A model generated the notes under the pieces. The model was not told the origin of the DNA, ran no database searches, and saw only the letters and a program-made list of their open reading frames with translations. Below are positions 45,172 through 53,940 of a stretch of DNA of 64,000 bases, in pieces. How positions within the stretch are numbered: position 1 is the first letter of the stretch; every line of letters starts with the position of its first letter. This stretch comes from Pseudomonas sp. DTU12.3 (lineage in GTDB: Bacteria; Pseudomonadota; Gammaproteobacteria; Pseudomonadales; Pseudomonadaceae). The translations under genes were made by a program, and so were the position numbers. The stretch covers positions 3,661,501 to 3,725,500 of the forward strand of contig NZ_CP027218.1 in the NCBI RefSeq assembly GCF_004124275.1. Direction: 5' to 3'.

Positions 45172-46227
45172 GTGATTCGAACCCCTTCGTTATCCTTCCC
45201 AAGAGCGGCGCTCACCCTCGCCGCACTACTGGTCTCCAGCCTGGCACTGGCTGAACCTGTCAAAGAAATCCGCATCGCCGTGCCGGACATCAGTGCCGGC
45301 CCCACGCCCAGTGGCGCCGGGATCGTCGATGTGTTGCGTGATCGGCAAACGCTGGAGAAAGAGTTTGAGAAGGACGGCATCAAGATTCGCTGGGACTTCT
45401 TCAAAGGCGCAGGGCCGGCGATCAATGAAGCGTTGGCCAACAATCAGGAAGACTTCGCTTACCTCGGCGATTTGCCGGCAATCATCGGCAAGGCCGGTGG
45501 TCTCGACACGCGCTTGCTCAGTGCAACCGCCCGTGACGTTAAGCTTTATCTGGCGGTGCAGCCGGGTTCGGGCATCACCACGCTCGAAGCGTTGAAGGGC
45601 AAACGTGTGGCGATCTTTCGCGGCACCGCCACCCAGCTGTCGTTTGCTTCGGCGCTGGCCCATCAAGGTTTGCAAGAGAGCGACTACAAGGTGGTCAACC
45701 TCGACTACAACGCCGCCAACGCAGCGTTGGCGGCCAAACAAATCGACGCGACCTGGTCCGGAGCCGGGGTGATTGCGCTCAAGGCACGCGGCCTCGCCGA
45801 GCTGCCGCTGACCACTGTCGACCTCGATGGCGCCGGCAGCATGCAAGCCGTGCTGTTGGGGCGCGGCGCGTTTGTCGACGCGCATCCGGAACTGGTCGGG
45901 CGATTGATCAAGGCACAGCAACCGGCGATCACCTGGTTGCGCAACGACGAGCACAAACAGGACTACATTAATCTGGTGTCGAAACTGGCCAGTTTCCCCG
46001 CAGACATTCTCACCACCGATGCCAAAGATCAGTCACTGGTGAAAATCTTCGCGCCGCAGCTCGACGCACCATTCCTCGACAACTTGCAGCGCAGTGTGGA
46101 TCTGGCGCTCAACGCGAAACTGATCCGCAAAGGTTTCGAGGTGAAGAACTGGGCTCAACCGAGCTTCATCAATGCCGCACTGCAATCAACCGACGCCGCT
46201 TCGCAAACCCCACAAGCCAGCCGTTAA
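45172..46227 (+). CDS. ABC transporter substrate-binding protein (sulfonate/taurine type)
   Basis: A 351-residue periplasmic binding protein with a signal peptide (cleavage near SLALA, residue about 27) and a NMT1/SsuA-type fold: EIRIAVPDISAG, INEALANNQEDFAYLGDLPA and IATWSGAG-type ligand segments. The likely ligand is an aliphatic sulfonate or similar sulfur compound. GTG start. No permease or ATPase gene accompanies it. It heads a same-strand cluster ending with a flavin monooxygenase. Confidence 0.85.
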   Translation: MIRTPSLSFPRAALTLAALLVSSLALAEPVKEIRIAVPDISAGPTPSGAGIVDVLRDRQTLEKEFEKDGIKIRWDFFKGAGPAINEALANNQEDFAYLGDLPAIIGKAGGLDTRLLSATARDVKLYLAVQPGSGITTLEALKGKRVAIFRGTATQLSFASALAHQGLQESDYKVVNLDYNAANAALAAKQIDATWSGAGVIALKARGLAELPLTTVDLDGAGSMQAVLLGRGAFVDAHPELVGRLIKAQQPAITWLRNDEHKQDYINLVSKLASFPADILTTDAKDQSLVKIFAPQLDAPFLDNLQRSVDLALNAKLIRKGFEVKNWAQPSFINAALQSTDAASQTPQASR

Positions 46228-46242
46228 AAACAAGGACTACCC

Positions 46243-46860
46243 ATGACCACCCTGTTCATTTTTCCTGGTGCCTGCTCGTTCGCCGCCCATGTCGTGATTC
46301 ACGAATTGCAACTGCCGATCAGCGTCGAGCGGGTGACGTTCGGCGACCCAGGCTCGCCATACCGGCAGATCAACCCGACCGGCCGCGTGCCCGCGCTATT
46401 GCTCGATAACAAAACCCTGCTGACTGAAAACACCGCGATTCTGCCCTTTCTCGCCGATTTGAAACCCGGCACGGAATTGTTTGCGCCGGCGGGTTCAGTC
46501 GAGCGTGCGCAGATTCAAGGCTGGCTCGGTTACGTGGCGACCGAGGTGCACGTCGCCGCTTTTAGGCCGATCAATCGGCCCGAGCGTTACAGCGCCGATG
46601 AGGCCGCATTCCCCGGGATCCGCGAGCGCGCGTTGCAACAACTGGCAAACGCACTGAAGCCGATTGAGGCGCATCTGGCGCAGGCGGATTATCTGGTCGG
46701 CAATCGTTTTACCGTGGCGGACGCCTACCTCGGCGTGTTCCTCGGCTGGAGCGCCCGCGTCGGTGTGTTGGGCGACTTCCCTGCGCTGCAAGCCGCGCTC
46801 GGGCGCTTCCGTGCACGCGAATCGGTGGTGCAGACACTGGCTGCCGAAGGCCTCGCCTGA
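46243..46860 (+). CDS. glutathione S-transferase
   Basis: A 205-residue GST. The N-terminal thioredoxin-like domain (FIFPGACSFAAHVVIHELQ, with NPTGRVPALLL and LTENTAIL) binds glutathione, and the C-terminal helical domain carries NRFTVADAYLGVF. It resembles bacterial beta-class GSTs in GACS. It follows the binding protein by 15 bases. It may remove a leaving group from the sulfur compound taken up (inference). Confidence 0.9.
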   Translation: MTTLFIFPGACSFAAHVVIHELQLPISVERVTFGDPGSPYRQINPTGRVPALLLDNKTLLTENTAILPFLADLKPGTELFAPAGSVERAQIQGWLGYVATEVHVAAFRPINRPERYSADEAAFPGIRERALQQLANALKPIEAHLAQADYLVGNRFTVADAYLGVFLGWSARVGVLGDFPALQAALGRFRARESVVQTLAAEGLA

Positions 46861-46902
46861 GTCACCCCGAGGACAGATAACCGAGCTAACCGGAGAAACA
46901 GC

Positions 46903-47976
46903 ATGCCAGGCACCGATACCATTGCCACCTGGGCCCAAGTCATCGCCCGCACGCTGGAAGCACAGGGCATCGACGCTGCCCCGCTGCTGCGCGAGGCCGG
47001 TATCAGTCGTTGTCATCTGCATGATCCCGACCAGCGCATCGCCCTCCCCGTCATGAGTGCATTCTGGCGGGCGGCGCGGCGCGTCAGTGATGACGAATGC
47101 TTTGGCTTGCAAGTGGCGCAGCACAGTTATCCGACCGACTTCCATGGGCTGTTTTTCGCCGCGCAAAGCAGCTCGACGGTGAACGAGGCATTGCAGCGTG
47201 GCGTGCGTTTTGCGCCGGTGATTACCACCTCGGCGGCGATGAGTCTGGTGCGCGGCCCGCACACCACGTGCATGGTTTACGGGGTGGCCGTCGGCGCCGA
47301 GGTGGAGCAGATCGCCACCGAAGCGTCGATTGCCTGCGCGGTACGCTTCACCCGCCAGACCTGGGTCGATCTGCCCATCGTGCACGGCGTGCGTCTGGCT
47401 CGCCCGGCGCCACAGGATCCGCAGCGCTGGACGCGATTGCTCGGTTGTCCGATCCGCTTCGATGCCGGCGAAAACGCCATCGAATACAGCAATCGCTGGC
47501 TGGATGCACCGCTGACCACGGCCAATCACGCCGTGGCCCAGGGACTGGACAGCGTGCTCAACGCTTACCTTGAACGCCAACGCCGCTTGAACCTGCCGGA
47601 GCGGGTGCGCGGTGCGATTATTCGCTACCTGCCGCTGGGCGAAGTGCAGCAAAGTCGAGTCGCCGATGAACTCGGCATGAGCGTGCGCAACCTGCATCGA
47701 CACTTGCTCAAGCACGACAGCAGTTTCAAGGCATTGCTCGACGATTGCCGCCGACAACTGGCGTTCAGTTACCTGCGGCAGACCGACTGCTCGATCAACG
47801 AAATCTGCTATCGGCTGGGCTTCAACGAGCCGAGTAGTTTCAATCGCGCGTTCCGGCGCTGGACAGGCGAAAGCCCCGGTAAATGGCGCCGTGATGATGT
47901 GCCGTCGTTACCAGAACGCTATGTGCCACGGCCGACTGTCTCAGCCTCTGAGCGCGCGATCTCGATAGCCGTTTGA
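46903..47976 (+). CDS. AraC family transcriptional regulator
   Basis: A 357-residue OruR/ArgR-like AraC regulator: N-terminal arabinose-binding-like domain (residues about 15-205) and C-terminal double HTH (LGEVQQSRVADELGMSVRNL, then NEICYRLGFNEPSSFNRAF). It sits within the putative sulfur cluster and probably controls it, responding to the substrate or a sulfur signal. Confidence 0.9.
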   Translation: MPGTDTIATWAQVIARTLEAQGIDAAPLLREAGISRCHLHDPDQRIALPVMSAFWRAARRVSDDECFGLQVAQHSYPTDFHGLFFAAQSSSTVNEALQRGVRFAPVITTSAAMSLVRGPHTTCMVYGVAVGAEVEQIATEASIACAVRFTRQTWVDLPIVHGVRLARPAPQDPQRWTRLLGCPIRFDAGENAIEYSNRWLDAPLTTANHAVAQGLDSVLNAYLERQRRLNLPERVRGAIIRYLPLGEVQQSRVADELGMSVRNLHRHLLKHDSSFKALLDDCRRQLAFSYLRQTDCSINEICYRLGFNEPSSFNRAFRRWTGESPGKWRRDDVPSLPERYVPRPTVSASERAISIAV

Positions 47977-48105
47977 ATCAATTGTCTGCGGCGGACCACA
48001 GGTTGTCCGCGCAGGCCCCTTTTCCCCTCTTCACACGCTCTAGCATGGCCCTCCTACCGAGCCCGACCGATAGCGTCGCGCGGCAAAACAAGGAGCTTTG
48101 CGTCC

Positions 48106-50451
48106 ATGCTGTTACGTTACCCGGCCACCACGGCCCATCGCCTCAAGCCCCTGGGTTTTTCCTTATGGCTGGCGCTGCCCGCTGTCCTTTGCTCGACCGT
48201 AGGCGTTGCCGCCGATCAAAGCGAAAATCCAACGGCCAACGCCGACGACGCCGCCCCGCGGCTTGAACAGGTCACCGTGACCGCGCGGCGCCGAGAAGAA
48301 CAGTCGCAGGACGTACCGACACCGATCACCACCCTCAGCGGCGCCAATCTGGAAAGCCAGCGCATCTACAAGATTCAGGACCTGCAACAGGCGTTGCCCA
48401 GCGTCAACGTCGCTTACGTTCACGCACGGGTTTCCAGCTTCGCGGTGCGCGGGATCGGCAATAACCCGGCCAGCGATGGACTGGAAGGCAGCGCCGGGAT
48501 TTATCTGGACAACGTCTATCTGGGCCGTCCCGGCATGGCCGCGTTCGACATGCTCGACGTTGAGCAACTGGAGCTCTTACGCGGGCCGCAAGGCACGTTG
48601 TTCGGCAAGAACACCACGGCCGGTGTGCTCAACATCACCACGCGCGGCCCGACCTTTACGCCCGAACGCAGCCTCGAAGTGTCGGGTGGGCAGGACGGCT
48701 ATTTTCAGGGTAAAGGCACGGTGTCCGGGCCGTTGACCGACACCCTCGCCGGGCGCCTGTCGTTCTACCGCACCCGCGATGACGGTTACTTGAACAACCG
48801 GCATGACGATCGCACGCTGCTCGGCGGTGAACGCGAAGGCCTGCGCGGGCAGTTGCTGTTCAAGCCCAACGATGATTTCAGCCTGCGCTGGATCAACGAA
48901 TACAATACGGAAAACTCCAGCAGCGGCAGCAGCGTGATCTATGGCGCCGGCCCACTGTTCTGGCGCCGGGCGGCATTGGTCGGGGCTAATCCGCAAGTGG
49001 GCGAAAGCAACATCGACGGCCGGCAGAATGTCAGCGTCCACCAGAACGCCAGTTCCGTCGAAGCCAACTGGAACCTCGCCGGCGGTTATACCCTGACGTC
49101 GATCAGCGCCTATCGTAGCTGGCACTTCAACCCGGCCAACGACGCCGACCAACTGGACGTCCCGGTGATCAACGACTTCGGCTACGAAGTTCATGATCGG
49201 CAATTCTCCCAGGAAGTGCGTCTGGCTTCGCCCAAGGGCGAGTTTTTCGACTACGTCGTCGGCGCCTATGCCTTCAAGCAAGACCTCGGCAATCGGATTT
49301 TTACCAATCTCGGGCCGCTGGCCGATCTCAACCTGATCGGCGCCAATCTCAATGCGCTGAACAACGTCAACAGCAAGGTCAACGGCAAGATCGACACCGA
49401 GAGCTACGCCCTGTTTGCCCAAGGCACCTGGCACTTGAACGAGCGCCTGGATTTCAGCGCCGGCATCCGTGGCACCTATGAAGAAAAAGACGCCAACGTG
49501 CAACGCTTCGCCCCCGAAGGCGGTGGCGCGCCGGTGGTGATTCCGGGTGTGGTCAACGGCAACGCGGTGCGCGCGAGTCAGGTCGGCGCCTATGACACTG
49601 GCGACCTGCACATGCACAACGCGGCGCCATCGTTCCTGACCAGTTTGAGCTATCACTTCAGCGATGACGTGCTGGGCTACACCTCGCTGTCCCACGGCGA
49701 GAAATCCGGTGGCGTCAACCTCGCCGTCGGTTCGGCGCCGAGCGCTGGTGCCGAGTCGTTATTGGTCGGCCCGGAGCGTGCGAACGATGCTGAGCTGGGC
49801 ATTAAAAGCCAGTTGTTCGACCACCGTTTGCAACTCAACGCAAACGTGTTCTGGACCGGGGTGAATGGCTATCAAGCCACCACTTATTACCAGCCGCCCG
49901 GTTCTTTGACCGGCTATCAGTTGCTGACCAACGCCGGCACGGTGCGCTCGCGTGGCGTCGAATTCGAGGCGACCACCGTTCCGGTGCGCGGCCTGACGTT
50001 AAACGTCAACGGCTCGTTCAACGACGTGACTTACCTGTCATTCAAAGACGCGCCCTGCCCTTCGGAAAATCCGGGGCAAACCAACTGCGACCTCAGCGGC
50101 CAGCGCGTAGCCGGCGCCTCGCGCTGGATCGGCAACGTCAACGGCGAATACAAATGGCCGCGCATCGACGGCATCGAACCCTACGTCACCGGCAGCTATG
50201 CCTACCGCTCCGACAGCGAAGGCACGCTGGACAATTCCGACCTGGCGAAGATCGATGGCTACGGCCTCGCCAACTTCTCGCTCGGCGCACGAGTGGACTA
50301 TGGCGACGGTTTGCTCGACGCCTCGCTGTGGGTCAAAAACGCTTTCGACCGTGAGTATTACCTGGCTGTTGGCAGTGGTTCCAATGGCCTTTACACCGCC
50401 TCGCCAGGCCAGCCGCGCACCGCCGGCGTGACCTTGCGTTATGACTTCTGA
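48106..50451 (+). CDS. TonB-dependent outer-membrane receptor
   Basis: A 781-residue TonB receptor with a signal peptide, TonB-box-like segment (LEQVTVTARRREE), plug (TPITTLSGANLESQ, VRGIGNNPASDGLEG, LRGPQGTLFGKNTTAGVLNI) and barrel ending LRYDF. Its place between an AraC regulator and a flavin monooxygenase suggests import of an organosulfur compound rather than a siderophore. Ligand not known. Confidence 0.92.
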   Translation: MLLRYPATTAHRLKPLGFSLWLALPAVLCSTVGVAADQSENPTANADDAAPRLEQVTVTARRREEQSQDVPTPITTLSGANLESQRIYKIQDLQQALPSVNVAYVHARVSSFAVRGIGNNPASDGLEGSAGIYLDNVYLGRPGMAAFDMLDVEQLELLRGPQGTLFGKNTTAGVLNITTRGPTFTPERSLEVSGGQDGYFQGKGTVSGPLTDTLAGRLSFYRTRDDGYLNNRHDDRTLLGGEREGLRGQLLFKPNDDFSLRWINEYNTENSSSGSSVIYGAGPLFWRRAALVGANPQVGESNIDGRQNVSVHQNASSVEANWNLAGGYTLTSISAYRSWHFNPANDADQLDVPVINDFGYEVHDRQFSQEVRLASPKGEFFDYVVGAYAFKQDLGNRIFTNLGPLADLNLIGANLNALNNVNSKVNGKIDTESYALFAQGTWHLNERLDFSAGIRGTYEEKDANVQRFAPEGGGAPVVIPGVVNGNAVRASQVGAYDTGDLHMHNAAPSFLTSLSYHFSDDVLGYTSLSHGEKSGGVNLAVGSAPSAGAESLLVGPERANDAELGIKSQLFDHRLQLNANVFWTGVNGYQATTYYQPPGSLTGYQLLTNAGTVRSRGVEFEATTVPVRGLTLNVNGSFNDVTYLSFKDAPCPSENPGQTNCDLSGQRVAGASRWIGNVNGEYKWPRIDGIEPYVTGSYAYRSDSEGTLDNSDLAKIDGYGLANFSLGARVDYGDGLLDASLWVKNAFDREYYLAVGSGSNGLYTASPGQPRTAGVTLRYDF

Positions 50452-50458
50452 GGACACT

Positions 50459-51784
50459 ATGAAAACAGCACAAATGAGCCTTGGCGCATTTCTCATGAGC
50501 AGCGGCCATCACCTCGCCGCGTGGCGGCATCCGCGCGCATGGTCGGGCGGCGGTCTGGATTTCCAGCACTTCAGGAAACTCGCCACCACCGCCGAGCGCG
50601 GCAAGTTCGACGCGATATTCTTCGCCGACAATCTGGCCCTGATGGGCTCGCCGGAACTGGGCCAGTTCACCACGGCCGGTGACGTCTTCGACCCGTTGGT
50701 GCTGCTTTCCGGGCTGGCCGCAGTGACCGAACGCATCGGCCTCGTTTCAACGGTGTCGACCAGCTACAACGAACCCTATCTGCTGGCGCGCAAGTTCGCT
50801 TCCCTTGACCATTTGAGCGGCGGGCGCAGTGGCTGGAATCTGGTGACCTCAGCGACCGATCTGGAAGCGCTGAACTTTGGTCGCGACAAGCATTTCGAGC
50901 ACGGTGACCGTTACCAGCGCGCGGAAGAATTCATCGATGTGGTGACCGGTCTGTGGGACAGCTTTGAAGACGACGCCTTCGTCCGCGACAAAACCAGCGG
51001 GGTATTTTTTCAGCCGGACAAATTGCATGTGCTCAATCACCACGGCGACAACTACCGGGTGCGCGGGCCACTGAACATTCCTCGCACGCCACAGGGTTAT
51101 CCGGTGCTGATCCAGGCCGGCTCGTCGGAGCCGGGCAAGGCACTCGCCGCACGCACCGCCGAAGTGGTGTTCACCGCACAGCAGACGCTGGCCAACGCCC
51201 AGGCCTTTTATGCCGACGTCAAAGGTCGTCTGGCCGGCTATGGACGCCGCCCTGAGCATTTGAAAGTCATGCCGGGGATTTCGCCGGTCATCGGCCGTAC
51301 GCAAAGCGAGGCGGAAGATAAATACCAACAACTGCAGGATCTGGTCGAGCCGCGTGTCGGGCTGGCGATGCTGGCAGGCATGGCTGGCGGTTTTGACCTG
51401 TCTGAATATGATCTGGACGGCCCGTTGCCGGAGCTGCCACCGAGCAATTCGATGCAGAGTCGTCAGGCCTTGTTCATCGATCTGGCGCGGCGCGAGAACC
51501 TCAGCATTCGCCAGCTGTACCTGAAAGTCGCCGGCGCGCGCGGCCATCACACGGTGATCGGCACGCCGAAAACCATCGCCGACACCCTCGAACAATGGTT
51601 CGTCGAACAGGCCGCCGATGGCTTCAACATCATGCCGCCGTTCCTGCCTGAAGGCCTGGATGAGTTCGTCGATGGCGTGGTGCCGTTGCTGCAACAGCGC
51701 GGGCTGTTCCGCCATGAATACAGCGGCACCACCCTGCGCGATCATCTGGGGCTGGAGCGGCCGGACAGCCGTCACCGGCGTTAA
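50459..51784 (+). CDS. LLM class flavin-dependent monooxygenase (NtaA/SnaA/DszA type)
   Basis: A 441-residue FMN-dependent bacterial luciferase-like monooxygenase. NtaA/DszA landmarks include GHHLAAWRHPRA, FFADNLAL, SGRSGWNLVTSAT and QAGSSEPGKALAART. The partner FMN reductase is not next to it. Such enzymes split sulfonates, sulfones or chelators with reduced flavin and oxygen. Its ATG lies 7 bases after the TonB receptor stop; the longer frame start is less likely. Confidence 0.9.
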   Translation: MKTAQMSLGAFLMSSGHHLAAWRHPRAWSGGGLDFQHFRKLATTAERGKFDAIFFADNLALMGSPELGQFTTAGDVFDPLVLLSGLAAVTERIGLVSTVSTSYNEPYLLARKFASLDHLSGGRSGWNLVTSATDLEALNFGRDKHFEHGDRYQRAEEFIDVVTGLWDSFEDDAFVRDKTSGVFFQPDKLHVLNHHGDNYRVRGPLNIPRTPQGYPVLIQAGSSEPGKALAARTAEVVFTAQQTLANAQAFYADVKGRLAGYGRRPEHLKVMPGISPVIGRTQSEAEDKYQQLQDLVEPRVGLAMLAGMAGGFDLSEYDLDGPLPELPPSNSMQSRQALFIDLARRENLSIRQLYLKVAGARGHHTVIGTPKTIADTLEQWFVEQAADGFNIMPPFLPEGLDEFVDGVVPLLQQRGLFRHEYSGTTLRDHLGLERPDSRHRR

Positions 51785-51817
51785 CTTCGATCCGGCGCAC
51801 GCCTTGATTACGGCCCT

Positions 51818-51843
51818 CAGGGACCACCCATCGGTGGTCCCTG
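51818..51843. terminator. bidirectional hairpin between convergent genes
   Basis: CAGGGACCACC and GGTGGTCCCTG form an 11-base-pair perfect stem with a four-base loop, between the stop codons of the monooxygenase and the convergent methyltransferase. Confidence 0.8.
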
Positions 51844-51855
51844 AAACGGTCGCTT

Positions 51856-52512
51856 TTAGCCCAGGCGCATTGACAGCTCGATGTCGTCGGCAAACGGCAC
51901 GGACAGGTAACCGTTCTCCGGCGCGCGCACGTACGCCAGGTATTCCGGGCAGTAGTCGGTGTTGTCAGCCACCACCAGTGCGCCGGGTTTCAGGTGCTTT
52001 TCGAGCAGGTTCAAGACATCGCCATACAAGGCCTTGGCGCCATCGAGCAGGAGCAGGTCGACAGATTCCGGGAGATCACTGGCCAAGGTGATCAGCGCAT
52101 CGCCCTCGCGAATTTCCACCAGATCGCTGACACCGCCGGCAACGAAATGCTGGCGCGCCAAGTGGATTTTCGCCGGCTCGAATTCGCTGCCGATCAGCAC
52201 CCCACCGCCGTTGTCGCGCAGCGCGGCGGCCAGGTGCAAGGTAGACAGACCGAACGATGTGCCGAACTCGACAACCGCCTTGGCCTGGGTATTGCGCGCG
52301 AGCATGTAGAGAAGCTTGCCGGTGTCGCGGGAGACCGGCAGCCACAAGTCTTTGAGCAATCCGTAGAGTTTCAGGTAGTCGGTTTTGCTGTGCATCAGGC
52401 GGTCGCGTTCTTCGCCAGACACGTCGTTCAGCGCCGGGCTGGTGGCGGCGCTGGCTTGGCTGTAAAGGCGTTCGATCAGGCTCGCCATTGGTTCAGAGGT
52501 CAGGGTGGTCAT
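51856..52512 (-). CDS. SAM-dependent O-methyltransferase (catechol-like)
   Basis: A 218-residue class I methyltransferase of the O-methyltransferase/Methyltransf_24 type: KAVVEFGTSFGLSTLHLAA as the SAM motif I, LIGSEFEPAKIHLARQH as motif II, and LLLLDGAKALYGDVLNLLE. Cytoplasmic. It diverges from a TetR regulator whose operator-like repeats lie between them, so its expression is probably TetR-controlled. Confidence 0.87.
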   Translation of the reverse strand: MTTLTSEPMASLIERLYSQASAATSPALNDVSGEERDRLMHSKTDYLKLYGLLKDLWLPVSRDTGKLLYMLARNTQAKAVVEFGTSFGLSTLHLAAALRDNGGGVLIGSEFEPAKIHLARQHFVAGGVSDLVEIREGDALITLASDLPESVDLLLLDGAKALYGDVLNLLEKHLKPGALVVADNTDYCPEYLAYVRAPENGYLSVPFADDIELSMRLG

Positions 52513-52540
52513 GATTGTTTTCCGTCAGTTGGGGACTAAA

Positions 52541-52581
52541 ATGCGAGTGATTCGTCGCGTTTAAATGATGCGAGTGATTCG
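52541..52581. promoter_or_regulatory. direct repeats, candidate TetR operator
   Basis: ATGCGAGTGATTCG occurs at 52541-52554 and exactly again at 52568-52581, 27 bases apart, in the divergent gap between methyltransferase and TetR. Each includes a partial dyad (GCGA ... TCGC-like). Placement near both starts fits an autoregulated divergent operator. Confidence 0.5.
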
Positions 52582-52624
52582 CCTCCTCCGCTATTCGCAT
52601 TCCCCAGGACCTCCGAGACCGCCC

Positions 52625-53266
52625 ATGACCGATCGCCAGACCGCCCGTATTTCCTCGCGAAAACAGCCGCAACAGGCCCGTTCGGCGGATCTGGTCGCAG
52701 CGATTTTGCAGGCGGCTATTCAGGTTTTGACCGAGCATGGCGCCACCCGCTTCACCACCGCACGCGTCGCGGAAAAGGCCGGCGTGAGCATCGGTTCGCT
52801 GTACCAGTATTTCCCCAACAAAGCGGCGATTCTGTTCCGCTTGCAGAGTGATGAGTGGCTGCACACCACACAAATGCTCCAGCGCATTTTGCAGCATGAA
52901 CAACCGCCGCTGGATCGCCTGCGCACGCTGGTGCAGGCATTCATTCGTTCGGAGTGCGAGGAAGCGCAGATGCGCGGTGCGCTCAACGATGCCGCGCCGC
53001 TCTATCGCGATGCGCCCGAGGCCCATGAAGTACGCGCGGCAGGACGGCAGATCTTCGCTGCCTTCATGCTCGAACTGTTGCCGCACGTCACAGATGCGAT
53101 TCGCACAGCGGCCTGTGATTTGATCCTGACCACGCTCAGTTCTACCGGAAAAGACTTTTCCCTCAGCCCACGCAGCGAGCAGGAAATCAGCGTGTTTGCC
53201 GACGCGCTGGCGGACATGTTCAGCGCTTATGTTGTGTCGCTGAATCCGCCGCAAGCTTGCGATTAG
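52625..53266 (+). CDS. TetR family transcriptional regulator
   Basis: A 213-residue TetR regulator: HTH in RFTTARVAEKAGVSIGSLYQ, then YFPNKAAILFRLQ. Helical ligand domain follows. The long arginine-rich lead from the earlier in-frame Met is less likely than the start at MTDRQTARIS. It probably represses the divergent O-methyltransferase gene. Confidence 0.9.
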   Translation: MTDRQTARISSRKQPQQARSADLVAAILQAAIQVLTEHGATRFTTARVAEKAGVSIGSLYQYFPNKAAILFRLQSDEWLHTTQMLQRILQHEQPPLDRLRTLVQAFIRSECEEAQMRGALNDAAPLYRDAPEAHEVRAAGRQIFAAFMLELLPHVTDAIRTAACDLILTTLSSTGKDFSLSPRSEQEISVFADALADMFSAYVVSLNPPQACD

Positions 53267-53371
53267 ACGGCGCCGCAAGGATGTTTTCGATTCGTTAACA
53301 CAGCATTTTCAATCAAATGATTGTGTTGTTACGCACGGGTATCGGGGTTTGCAGTGAACGCGCTAGAAAAC

Positions 53372-53390
53372 TAGCTAAGCAAGTTAGCTA
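53372..53390. promoter_or_regulatory. palindromic operator candidate for the MarR regulator
   Basis: TAGCTAA-5-TTAGCTA is a perfect 7-base inverted repeat with half-sites typical of MarR operators. It lies about 40 bases upstream of the MarR start, in a more AT-rich stretch where the promoter is expected. Confidence 0.6.
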
Positions 53391-53430
53391 TATGTTAGTT
53401 TGGCCGTTCTCAACCCCGGACTCCCAACAA

Positions 53431-53940
53431 ATGAACTCGCCGCTATCCTCTGCTGAGGATCCTCGCAGCCTGCAAATTGCCAGCGATAACGTCGGCCAGC
53501 AGTTGCAACAGATCGCCATCCTGACGCGCAAGGCTGCCAGCCAATTGGGCACTGCCTTGGGCATTAATCAGACCGACGTGGCGGCACTCGAGCACTTGAT
53601 CACTGACGGCCCATTGGCGCCGACCGAACTCGCTGCGCGTCTTTGCGTGACCACCGCCGGCATCACCCAGGTCATCGACCGACTTGAGCGCGCCGGGCAT
53701 GTGGTCCGTGAGCGCCAACTCAATGACAAGCGCCGGGTGCTGGTGTGTCCGGTCGCTGACTCGGTGGCCCAGGCTTATCGGCATATCGCGCCGATGCTCA
53801 ATGGTTTGAGCGCGGTGCTCGGCGCACTCGATGGCCAGGATCGTTCAGTGGTCGAGGCGTTTCTCGGGCAAGTCATCGAGGTCTACCGCAGCACCTTGCC
53901 CGGCAGCGCTGGCCCTGCCCTTGAACAGGCAGACGCATGA
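53431..53940 (+). CDS. MarR family transcriptional regulator
   Basis: A 169-residue MarR protein with winged HTH (LAPTELAARLCVTTAGITQV, wing VVRERQLNDKRRVLV). It precedes an FAD monooxygenase gene and their stop/start codons overlap (ATGATG), so they form an operon, probably autorepressed through the palindrome upstream. Starts at 53317 or 53392 are in frame, but the operator region lies there. Confidence 0.88.
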   Translation: MNSPLSSAEDPRSLQIASDNVGQQLQQIAILTRKAASQLGTALGINQTDVAALEHLITDGPLAPTELAARLCVTTAGITQVIDRLERAGHVVRERQLNDKRRVLVCPVADSVAQAYRHIAPMLNGLSAVLGALDGQDRSVVEAFLGQVIEVYRSTLPGSAGPALEQADA

